Source: Firmicutes bacterium UBA5486
Lineage (GTDB): Bacteria > Bacillota > UBA4882 > UBA10575
Assembly (NCBI GenBank): GCA_002427045.1
Contig: DIPO01000002.1
Location: 16,612 to 37,243 of the forward strand
Reading direction: 5' to 3'
DNA: 20,632 nucleotides
Under the pieces are notes generated by a model. The model was not told the origin of the DNA, ran no database searches, and was given only the letters and a program-made list of their open reading frames with translations. The first letter of the stretch is position 1, and each line of letters starts with the position of its first letter. Made by a program: the position numbers and the translations under genes. Shown here in pieces: positions 1 to 7,400 of the stretch.

Positions 1-1323
1 GTGGAAGGACGGCTGGATACGCGGGCTGATGCCTCCCGGCATCATGGAGACTTCCGGGCCATAGTGGAAGGTGTGAATCATACCCTGGATGCGGTTATTG
101 GACCTATGAAGGAAGTATCGGCAGTGATGAGAGAAATGGAACAAGGCCACCTGGGGGTTAATGTTAGGGGAGACTACAAGGGAGATTTCAAGCTGGTAAA
201 GGACACACTAAACAGTACCATTGAGGCCCTTAAGAACTATGTAAACGAAATTTCCAATGTTTTAACCCAAATGGCCCGTAATAGCCTGGATATAGAAATA
301 AGCCAAGATTTCCGGGGTGATTTTAGCGCTATCAAGGATTCACTTAATTATATTATAACTTCATGGAATGAAACCATGAGCGGTATCAATATGGCTTCTG
401 ATCAGGTAGCCAATGGTTCGGGCCAAGTAGCGCGCTCTAGCCAGTTTCTAGCTCAGGGGGCAGCCGAACAATCCAGTGCTATTGAACAGTTAACTGCTTC
501 CATAACTCAGATAGCTGCTCAGACCAACCAGAATGCAGCTAATGCCAACCAGGCTAATGATTTAGCTTTGACTGCCCGTGATAATGCCATAAAAGGGAAT
601 GAAGAAATGAAAAACATGCTGGAAGCAATGGAAGCCATAAATGAATCTTCCAACAATATTTCCAAAATAATTAAAGTAATTGACGAAATCGCCTTTCAAA
701 CTAATATTCTGGCTTTGAATGCAGCGGTCGAGGCGGCTCGGGCAGGACAGCATGGTAAAGGTTTTGCGGTGGTGGCCGAGGAAGTGCGAAACCTGGCAGC
801 CCGCAGTGCTAGCGCCGCCCGAGAAACTACCGATATGATAGAGGGTTCTATTAAGAAAACCGAAGCCGGAACCAGAATAGCCAACGAAACCGCCGAAGCC
901 CTGGGTAAAATTGTGGAAGGAGTCACCAGAATGGCTGCTCTGGTGGGAGATATCGCAGTTGCCTCCAATGACCAGGCTACCGGCATATCCCAGATAGACA
1001 AGGGAGTAGAGCAGATCTCCCAGGTAGTGCAAACCAATGCTGCTACTGCTGAAGAAAGCGCTTCTGCTGCTGAGGAATTGTCCAGTCAGGCCGTTTTAAT
1101 GAAGGATGAAGTCGGTAAGTTTACCTTAAAGAAGAGAAATGAGCGTGCTATGCAATTGTCCGACCTGAGCCCGGAAATGTTAGCCCTGGTAAAAGAACTG
1201 CTGCAAAAACAAAAGATAATGCAAGCGGTAGAAAGTAGAGAGCCCAGAGCCCTAGAAGCTGCTTCCCGAGGTAATTCCAGGCTGCAAATCTCTCTGAGCG
1301 ATAACGAGTTCGATAAATACTAG
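1..1323 (+). CDS. Methyl-accepting chemotaxis protein, 5'-truncated by window edge
   Basis: This is a chemoreceptor signalling region that would control a CheA kinase in a cytoplasmic or membrane-linked array. The first about 120 residues hold repeated GDF-x-x-(I/V)-x-x-x-x-N units (GDFRAIVEGVN, GDFKLVKDTLN, GDFSAIKDSLN), typical of tandem HAMP-like repeats. The rest is the long coiled-coil signalling domain, with the highly conserved hairpin tip at about residues 229-275 (EIAFQTNILALNAAVEAARAG, then GFAVVAEEVRNLAARS). No membrane segment or ligand-binding domain is visible. The reading frame is open from the first base and the opening residues already lie inside a HAMP-like repeat, so the true start is almost certainly upstream. 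The GTG at position 1 should not be taken as the start. The last about 63 residues form a charged tail after the coiled coil, without the NWETF-type pentapeptide that tethers CheR or CheB in enterobacteria. It is followed by cheR and cheB, which modify such receptors. Confidence 0.93.
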   Translation: MEGRLDTRADASRHHGDFRAIVEGVNHTLDAVIGPMKEVSAVMREMEQGHLGVNVRGDYKGDFKLVKDTLNSTIEALKNYVNEISNVLTQMARNSLDIEISQDFRGDFSAIKDSLNYIITSWNETMSGINMASDQVANGSGQVARSSQFLAQGAAEQSSAIEQLTASITQIAAQTNQNAANANQANDLALTARDNAIKGNEEMKNMLEAMEAINESSNNISKIIKVIDEIAFQTNILALNAAVEAARAGQHGKGFAVVAEEVRNLAARSASAARETTDMIEGSIKKTEAGTRIANETAEALGKIVEGVTRMAALVGDIAVASNDQATGISQIDKGVEQISQVVQTNAATAEESASAAEELSSQAVLMKDEVGKFTLKKRNERAMQLSDLSPEMLALVKELLQKQKIMQAVESREPRALEAASRGNSRLQISLSDNEFDKY

Positions 1324-1393
1324 GTTATGATTCATTCATTTTAATCGACTTACCATGCAAGAGGGGGTTTATTTGAAAAGCAGGTGATAGTAT

Positions 1394-2206
1394 ATGATTA
1401 ACTTATCGCAACAGGAGTTTCACTGGCTAGCTGACTATGTTTATAATTATTGCGGTATTGACTTGAAACAGAAAAAACACCTGATTGAAAGCCGTTTGAG
1501 CCATCATTTGCTGGAAACGGGGTTTTCCAGCTTTGTCGGCTATTATAGACACTTGCTGCAGGATTCCACTGGGGAAAGCATTACCGCTATGTTGGATCGT
1601 ATTACCACCAATCACACTTACTTTATGCGGGAAAGCCAACACTTTGACTTTTTCCGGGATAGGGTACTGCCTGAGCTGTTGAGTAAAGTGAAAAACCGGG
1701 ATCTCCGCATCTGGAGTGCCGGTTGCAGCAGTGGTGAGGAGGCCTATACCCTGGCTATGGTAATTCGTGATTTCTTTAGCTCTCAACAGGCAGCATGGGA
1801 TACACGGATACTGGCTACTGACATTTCCACGCGAGCTTTAAAAAAAGCTAAAGAGGCAGTTTATGCGGAGGAACAAATAGAAGCTTTGCCTGCCGGTTGG
1901 AAACTACGGTATTTTCAGGAGATTAACCGGGATAGTTTCAGGATAAAAGAAAAAATTAGAAAACAAGTTATTTTTCGCCGGTTCAACCTGATGGAAAGCC
2001 CCTTTCCTTTTAAAAAAGCATTTCAGGTTATTTTTTGTCGCAATGTTTTGATATATTTTGATTCCAGCACCAGGAGCAAGCTGATTCAGCGTTTTTACGA
2101 CTCTATCGAGGATGGTGGTTATTTTTTCATAGGGCAGGCCGAGTCAATTAATTGGGATAACAATAGATTTAGCTATGTGATGCCAGCCGTCTATAGAAAG
2201 GAGTAG
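1394..2206 (+). CDS. cheR: Chemotaxis protein methyltransferase CheR
   Basis: CheR transfers methyl groups from S-adenosylmethionine to glutamates of chemoreceptors. The 270-residue protein has the usual length and layout: an N-terminal helical domain (about 1-80) and a Rossmann-type methyltransferase domain. The SAM-binding segment SAGCSSGEEAYTLA is at about residues 108-121. The family motif FCRNVLIYFD is at about 214-223, with the conserved Asn at 217. The ATG at 1394 is preceded by a modest AGGTGAT site at 1382-1388. A stronger purine run (GAGGGGG, 1361-1367) lies further upstream, but the TTG it would serve is closed by an in-frame TGA at 1385-1387, so the ATG is the sensible start. The gene sits 70 bp after the receptor gene, and its stop overlaps the ribosome binding site of cheB, suggesting coupled translation. 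Confidence 0.95.
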   Translation: MINLSQQEFHWLADYVYNYCGIDLKQKKHLIESRLSHHLLETGFSSFVGYYRHLLQDSTGESITAMLDRITTNHTYFMRESQHFDFFRDRVLPELLSKVKNRDLRIWSAGCSSGEEAYTLAMVIRDFFSSQQAAWDTRILATDISTRALKKAKEAVYAEEQIEALPAGWKLRYFQEINRDSFRIKEKIRKQVIFRRFNLMESPFPFKKAFQVIFCRNVLIYFDSSTRSKLIQRFYDSIEDGGYFFIGQAESINWDNNRFSYVMPAVYRKE

Positions 2207-2213
2207 TTGCTTC

Positions 2214-3242
2214 TTGCGGCTCAGAAGAATAAAAACGCTGATAGTAGATGATTCTCTTCTGTTTAGGGAAACCCTGGCGCGTGGTATTTCCCGTGATCCG
2301 GCTATAGAGGTGGTGGCTACTGCAGCCGATGCCTTTAAGGCCAGGGATATGATTATTAAACATAAACCGGATGTAATGACCTTAGATGTAGAAATGCCGC
2401 GTATGAGCGGTATTGAATTCTTGCGGCGGCTTATGCCCCAGTACCCATTGCCGGTAGTAATGATCAGTGCTCTCAGTGAAAGTGTTTTTGATGCTCTTAA
2501 CGCCGGGGCGATAGACTTTGTAGTCAAACCGGATATGAACCGGAATCAGGATCTGGATTCCTTTATCAGAGAGTTGATTCTTAAGATTAAGATTGCTTCC
2601 GTGGCTCGTTTGGGACGGCGAACAGAGGTTTCAAAACTACTGCCGACAGGAAAATCACAGGCCGGCCAGGGTTGGATTATTGCTATCGGTGCATCAACCG
2701 GTGGACCTGAAGCTATTTACCAAATTGTTAAGAATTTTAACCAAAACACTCCCGGAACAGTAATAGTGCAGCATATGCCCGCCGGATTTACCAGAATGTA
2801 TGCAGAGCGCTTAAATGATACGTGTGTGGTCGAAGTTAAGGAAGCGCAAAATAATGACCGGGTAAAGATGGGACAAGTGTTAATAGCCCCGGGGGAATAT
2901 CAAATGCGCCTGAAGCAAAAAGCTGGGGATTATATGGTTGAATGTCATCCGGGTGAAAAGGTAAATGGTCATTGCCCGGCGGTAGATGTACTATTTGATT
3001 CAGTGGCCCAAAGCGCTGGAGCCCGGGCGGTGGGAATCATATTAACCGGTATGGGCAGTGATGGAGCCCGGGGACTACTGGCCATGAGAAAGGCGGGAGC
3101 CAGGACAATTGGCCAGGATGAAGCCTCCTGTGTGGTTTATGGCATGCCGAAGGTGGCTTGTGAATTAGGGGCGGTAGAAAAGCAATACCCCTTGAATTAT
3201 ATAGGACAAGCGCTGTATAAGCTCATAAACCAACTACTATAA
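2214..3242 (+). CDS. cheB: Chemotaxis response regulator / protein-glutamate methylesterase CheB
   Basis: CheB removes methyl groups from (and can deamidate) chemoreceptors when its receiver domain is phosphorylated by CheA. The 342-residue protein has a receiver domain (about 5-125) with acidic residues D12/D13 and phospho-acceptor D58 in LDVEMPR. A linker leads to the methylesterase domain (about 150-342). The catalytic triad is visible as S161 (GASTGGPE), H187 (QHMPAGFT) and D283 (GMGSDGARG), close to the spacing in the Salmonella enzyme. The start is a TTG, supported by AAAGGAG at 2198-2204 with 9 nt spacing. The ribosome binding site overlaps the cheR stop codon. No other start fits, because the receiver's first beta strand begins at residue 7. 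Confidence 0.95.
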   Translation: MRLRRIKTLIVDDSLLFRETLARGISRDPAIEVVATAADAFKARDMIIKHKPDVMTLDVEMPRMSGIEFLRRLMPQYPLPVVMISALSESVFDALNAGAIDFVVKPDMNRNQDLDSFIRELILKIKIASVARLGRRTEVSKLLPTGKSQAGQGWIIAIGASTGGPEAIYQIVKNFNQNTPGTVIVQHMPAGFTRMYAERLNDTCVVEVKEAQNNDRVKMGQVLIAPGEYQMRLKQKAGDYMVECHPGEKVNGHCPAVDVLFDSVAQSAGARAVGIILTGMGSDGARGLLAMRKAGARTIGQDEASCVVYGMPKVACELGAVEKQYPLNYIGQALYKLINQLL

Positions 3243-3261
3243 CATATTAGGGTGATGTTTG

Positions 3262-5553
3262 ATGCTGGAAGCAGATAAGTGGGAATATGCGAAAACCATA
3301 GCCAGAATACAGGATGAGAGGGATCATTTACAGATTATCCTGGAGAGTATAGGTGATGGTATCATAACTACTGATATGGAGGGTTATATAAATATGATGA
3401 ACCCGGTGGCGGAAAAATTGACCGGGTGGAGTCGGAAGGAAGCCCTGGGAAAACACCTGGATGAGGTTTTCAGGATAATTGATAATACGAGCAAACAGCC
3501 GTTGGAGAACCCTTTCGATAATGTCTTTACCCAAGGTTCAAGCCAGGGCCTACTTAGAAATTCAGCATTGCTCGACCGTGATGGAGAAACGCGATTTGCT
3601 TCTGCCTGTGCTTCGCCTATTATAGATAAGAATCAGAAAAGGGCGGGCATGGTAGTGGTATTTCGCGATATTGACCGGATTAAGAAAAACGAGGACGAGA
3701 TTCGTTGCCTATCCTGGGTTTTGCAGCTAAGCTCCAATGCCATAATTATTTTTGACACCCAGGGCATAATCCAGTTCATAAACAGCCGTTTCACCCAGTT
3801 GACTGGCTATGAAGCATGTGAAGTGGTTAACCGGAATTTGAGCCTTATCAATAACCTGCCTTTAGATGTTGAAAAAATATTTGCCCGGTTGCGGGCAGGT
3901 GAAGAGTGGCATGATGAAGTTTTTTTCCACAACCGCCAGCTGGAACCCTGCTGGTGGTCAATATACTGTACTGCGGTCAGAGACGAGGAAGATAAGATAA
4001 CAAGTTATTGTAGTATTATTCAAGATATAAGCGAGCATAAGCAGGCTGAAGAAAACTTGAAAAAGGCCAAGGAAGCGGCGGAGGTGGCCAATCGCGCCAA
4101 GGCCGAATTTTTAGCCAACATGAGCCATGAAATTAGAACTCCCCTGAACGCTATTATTGGCATGACCAGTTTGAGCCTTTTATCCAATCCTGAACCAGAT
4201 CAGAAGGAAAACCTGGAAATTATCAAAATGGCCGGTGATACCCTGTTAAGTATTATTGATAATATTCTAGACTTTTCTAAAATTGAAGCCGGCAAATTAA
4301 CTATTGAAAAAATTGATTTCAACCTGCATGAACTGGTTGAGAAGAACATCGCCATACATAAAGCACGAGCACAGGAAAAAGGACTGCTTTTGCTCTATTA
4401 CATAGATCCCGCCATACCAGTCCAGGTAAACGGAGATCCCTATCGTCTGCAACAGGTTTTTAACAACCTAATCGGCAACGCCATCAAGTTTACTGACCAG
4501 GGAGAAGTTGAGGTGCGTTTAAAACTGCTGGATATGTTTGATGATCATATTGTTTTACAAGCATCGGTAGCCGATACCGGAAGAGGTATAACCGCTGGCC
4601 AGCAAGAAAAGATGTTTGAAAGTTTTTACCAGGGGGATAGTTCAATAAGCCGTACTTATGGGGGTACCGGCCTGGGCCTTAATATCTCCAAGAAAATTGT
4701 GGAAATGATGCAAGGCAAGATTTGGCTGGAAAGCGATATCGAGTCAGGTAGCACCTTTTATTTTACGGTTGAATTGGGAATCCCGGAACCCTCTAAACTG
4801 GAGGCTGAATCAAACCAAACAATTAATCAAAAAGCTGATACCGAAAAAATCCCATCCTTGTCCATACTGGTGGTTGAGGACAACGAAGTAAACCAAATGG
4901 TGCTCTCTAACTTGCTCCGCTCCCAGGGCCATCAGGTGGAGGTGGCTGCCAATGGGGTCGAAGCCCTGGAGCTGCTGGATAAAAATAACCATGACTTGGT
5001 TTTTATGGATATATTAATGCCGGTAATGGATGGACTGGAGACAACCCGCCGTATTCGTGAACAGGAAGAAATAACTGGATTCCATATTCCCATTATCGCT
5101 ATAACCGCTCATGCTATATATGGCGACCGGGAGAAATTCCTGGCTGCGGGTATGGATGATTACCTCGCCAAACCGGTTCAAATGGAGGAACTCAACCATG
5201 CCATTAGCAAAATGATTAAAAAGGCCAGGTCAACGACAACAACCATCAATCATTTGGATATAGAACCCTTAAGCCCCAAAGATCTTTTTTTTAAGGTTGA
5301 TAGCTGCTTTTTGGAGCAGGTTGAGAAAGCTATTTTGAAACTTGATCTGGCATTATTGAGCCTTGATTTGCAGCAGGTGGAAAAGTGGGCTCATGAGATA
5401 AAGGAACTGGCCTACCAAATGGATGAGATTACTATTAAGAACCTGGCTTTTAAGATAGAACTTGGTGCCCGCAAAGGGGATCTGGATCAATGCTGGAGTC
5501 TCTTTCGGAAACTGCAGGAAATATATGCTTACCTTTCTTCTTTGGGATCTTGA
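3262..5553 (+). CDS. Hybrid sensor histidine kinase, PAS-PAS-HisKA-HATPase-REC-HPt-like
   Basis: This is a soluble multi-step phosphorelay kinase; no transmembrane segment is seen. Domains in order (numbered from the ATG): PAS 1 about 18-135, PAS 2 about 148-262, a short coiled coil, HisKA with phospho-accepting H289 in MSHEIRTPLN, HATPase with N-box (NNLIGNAIKFT), G1 box DTGRGI (D438 onward) and G2 box GGTGLGL, then a receiver with phospho-acceptor D583 (MDILMPVMDG). A C-terminal helical region (about 665-763) resembles an HPt domain: AHEIKELA carries a candidate phospho-histidine H711, and LAFKIELGARKGDL matches the typical end of such domains. The usual Gly after HxxK is Glu here. A TTG lies directly before the ATG (3259) and is an alternative start; GGGTGAT at 3250-3256 serves either. 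It follows cheB by 19 bp and precedes a free receiver by 30 bp, so the two probably share a relay. The ligand of the PAS domains is unknown. Confidence 0.93.
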   Translation: MLEADKWEYAKTIARIQDERDHLQIILESIGDGIITTDMEGYINMMNPVAEKLTGWSRKEALGKHLDEVFRIIDNTSKQPLENPFDNVFTQGSSQGLLRNSALLDRDGETRFASACASPIIDKNQKRAGMVVVFRDIDRIKKNEDEIRCLSWVLQLSSNAIIIFDTQGIIQFINSRFTQLTGYEACEVVNRNLSLINNLPLDVEKIFARLRAGEEWHDEVFFHNRQLEPCWWSIYCTAVRDEEDKITSYCSIIQDISEHKQAEENLKKAKEAAEVANRAKAEFLANMSHEIRTPLNAIIGMTSLSLLSNPEPDQKENLEIIKMAGDTLLSIIDNILDFSKIEAGKLTIEKIDFNLHELVEKNIAIHKARAQEKGLLLLYYIDPAIPVQVNGDPYRLQQVFNNLIGNAIKFTDQGEVEVRLKLLDMFDDHIVLQASVADTGRGITAGQQEKMFESFYQGDSSISRTYGGTGLGLNISKKIVEMMQGKIWLESDIESGSTFYFTVELGIPEPSKLEAESNQTINQKADTEKIPSLSILVVEDNEVNQMVLSNLLRSQGHQVEVAANGVEALELLDKNNHDLVFMDILMPVMDGLETTRRIREQEEITGFHIPIIAITAHAIYGDREKFLAAGMDDYLAKPVQMEELNHAISKMIKKARSTTTTINHLDIEPLSPKDLFFKVDSCFLEQVEKAILKLDLALLSLDLQQVEKWAHEIKELAYQMDEITIKNLAFKIELGARKGDLDQCWSLFRKLQEIYAYLSSLGS

Positions 5554-5583
5554 TATTAAAGATACGGTTAAGGAGGTTTAATA

Positions 5584-5979
5584 ATGAAGGTATTGATTGC
5601 CGAGGATGATTTGGCTAGTCGCAAGTTCCTTTATAAATTCCTTTCCCGATACGGTAACTGCGATATTACCGTAGATGGTATCGAAACCATAGATGCTTTT
5701 TTGTTGGCCCATGATGAAGGCCAACCCTACGATTTGATATGTTTGGATATAATGATGCCCAAATTAGATGGGATAAAGACCCTAAAAACCTTAAGGGATT
5801 TGGAGAAGCAGCGTGGATTGCAAGACTCAGAGCTGGTGAAAATCATAATGACCACCGCCCTTAATGAGCCGGAAACGGTTTTTAATTGTTTTGATTCAGG
5901 ATGCGAAGCTTATGCAGCCAAACCCATCGACACTGATAAGCTCTTGGAGGCCATAAAGCGCTTGGGATTGTTGGACTAG
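5584..5979 (+). CDS. Single-domain (CheY-like) response regulator
   Basis: A stand-alone receiver domain of 131 residues with no output domain. It therefore acts by protein contact or as a phosphate shuttle rather than by binding DNA. The acidic pocket (E7, D8, D9), the phospho-acceptor D55 (LDIMMPKLDG), the switch Thr (T91 in MTTA) and the conserved Lys (K113 in AAKPID) are all present, so it should be phosphorylatable. The ATG is preceded by AAGGAGG at 5570-5576 with 7 nt spacing, the strongest ribosome binding site of this cluster, hinting that the protein is made in excess over the kinase. It sits 30 bp after the hybrid kinase gene. Likely donors are that kinase's HPt-like domain or a CheA outside the window; the sequence cannot decide which. 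Confidence 0.92.
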   Translation: MKVLIAEDDLASRKFLYKFLSRYGNCDITVDGIETIDAFLLAHDEGQPYDLICLDIMMPKLDGIKTLKTLRDLEKQRGLQDSELVKIIMTTALNEPETVFNCFDSGCEAYAAKPIDTDKLLEAIKRLGLLD

Positions 5980-6071
5980 AGGTAGCACGACGGGAAAGGC
6001 AGAGGGGGAAAGGTACACAAACTTGCGCAGCCAGGATTTTTGATGGATAATGGTTTTCAGGATTCTGCTGC

Positions 6072-6076
6072 GGAGG
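6072..6076 (+). promoter_or_regulatory. Ribosome binding site deciding the start of the DUF512 gene
   Basis: GGAGG lies 8 nt before a TTG codon at 6085. The upstream in-frame candidates (TTG at 6040, ATG at 6043) lack a comparable site. This favours translation from 6085. Confidence 0.55.
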
Positions 6077-6084
6077 AAAAGATT

Positions 6085-7398
6085 TTGACTGCACCTATAA
6101 AAGACATAATGGAAAACAGCATTGCCGGGGAAATGGATATAGAACCCGGAGATATACTTTATAGCATTAATGGTAATGAAATAAATGATATCATTGATTA
6201 TGAGTTCTATTCCCAGGAAGATAATTTGCTGGTGAAAATTGAAAAGGCCAATAGCGGGGAATTATGGATCCTGGAGATTGAAAAAGAGTACGATGAAGAG
6301 CTGGGCCTGCTTTTTGACGGGCTTATTTTTGATAAGATGAAGTTGTGTCAGAACCGCTGCCTTTTTTGTTTTGTAGACCAGCTTCCGCGCAAAATGAGAA
6401 AAACCCTTTATGTAAAGGATGACGATTACCGCTATTCATTTCTGCTGGGAAACTTTATTAGCCTGACCAATCTGAATGAAAAAGATTGGGATAAAATCCT
6501 TTCTATGCGACTAAGTCCCCTTTATGTTTCGATACACTGTATGCAACCAGAATTGCGGGCCCGTCTTTTCAACAACCCCCGGGCGGCTAATATAAAAAGT
6601 GAGCTGAAACGGCTGCAAGAAGCCGGAATAGAAGTACATACGCAAATAGTTCTCTGTCCCGGCATTAATGATGCTGAAGTTTTACAGCATAGTATAAACG
6701 AGCTGGCTCAGTTATTTCCTTCAGTGGCCTCGGTTGGGGTGGTACCAGTGGGATTAAGCGGGCATCGCCAGGGGCTTCCCCCTCTTCGGGGATTTACGGT
6801 GGATGAAGCCATAAAGACCATCGAACTAGTAGATAGCTTCCAGGATGAATTCCGGCCCCGCCTGGGGCGAGGGTTTGTTTATGCCGCTGATGAGTTTTAC
6901 CTAAAAGCGGGAAGAGATTTTCCGCTTGCTTTTTATTACGATGATTATTGCCAGGTGGAAAATGGGATAGGCCTGGCTCGCATATTTGTAGATGATTTTG
7001 CTGAAATCGAAGCCAGTTTGCCTTTAGTGGTAAAAAGGCAAGAGGTCTATCTGATCACCGGTGTTTCAGCTGGACCAGTGCTGGAAAAAGTAGTCAGCCG
7101 GTTAAATCGGATAGAAGGGTTGGAGTTGAAGATAATACCGGTTAACAACCGCTTTTTTGGCGGCGAAGTTACAGTTACCGGTCTCCTAACCGGTGCTGAT
7201 ATTATTGCCACCCTGGGTCGGGATTTTGCAGGTAAAAAGCTAATAATACCCGAAATAGTCCTTAAAGAAGGACAAGATATTATGCTGGATGATAGCAGCC
7301 TGGAAGAACTGGAAGAAAAAACTGGAGCCGAAATAATTATGGTTGATGGCAGTGCTCGCTCTTTGGTAAGAACAGTGCTATCGCTTACGGAGGTATAA
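6085..7398 (+). CDS. DUF512 family radical SAM protein with N-terminal PDZ-like domain
   Basis: This is a conserved protein of unknown biochemical role found in many Clostridia and Cyanobacteria, often beside der. An N-terminal PDZ-like segment (about 1-60, with IEPGDILYSINGNEIND) is followed by a cysteine cluster CQNRCLFC (C88, C92, C95). This CX3CX2C pattern is that of a radical SAM iron-sulfur cluster. The C-terminal half matches the DUF512 region in style (for example GRGFVYAADEFYLKAG). I chose the TTG at 6085 because it has GGAGG 8 nt upstream and because its N-terminus begins right at the PDZ-like fold. An ATG at 6043, or the TTG at 6040 before it, would add 14-15 unconserved-looking residues. 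The product is about 437 residues. The stop is 2 bp before der, so the two are co-transcribed. Substrate and reaction are not known to me. Confidence 0.88.
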   Translation: MTAPIKDIMENSIAGEMDIEPGDILYSINGNEINDIIDYEFYSQEDNLLVKIEKANSGELWILEIEKEYDEELGLLFDGLIFDKMKLCQNRCLFCFVDQLPRKMRKTLYVKDDDYRYSFLLGNFISLTNLNEKDWDKILSMRLSPLYVSIHCMQPELRARLFNNPRAANIKSELKRLQEAGIEVHTQIVLCPGINDAEVLQHSINELAQLFPSVASVGVVPVGLSGHRQGLPPLRGFTVDEAIKTIELVDSFQDEFRPRLGRGFVYAADEFYLKAGRDFPLAFYYDDYCQVENGIGLARIFVDDFAEIEASLPLVVKRQEVYLITGVSAGPVLEKVVSRLNRIEGLELKIIPVNNRFFGGEVTVTGLLTGADIIATLGRDFAGKKLIIPEIVLKEGQDIMLDDSSLEELEEKTGAEIIMVDGSARSLVRTVLSLTEV

Positions 7399-7400
7399 TC

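Noticed and set aside
562..1032. Open reading frames on the - strand across the chemoreceptor gene
   Set aside because: They mirror the strongly conserved receptor coding sequence, have no ribosome binding site of note and encode no recognisable domain.
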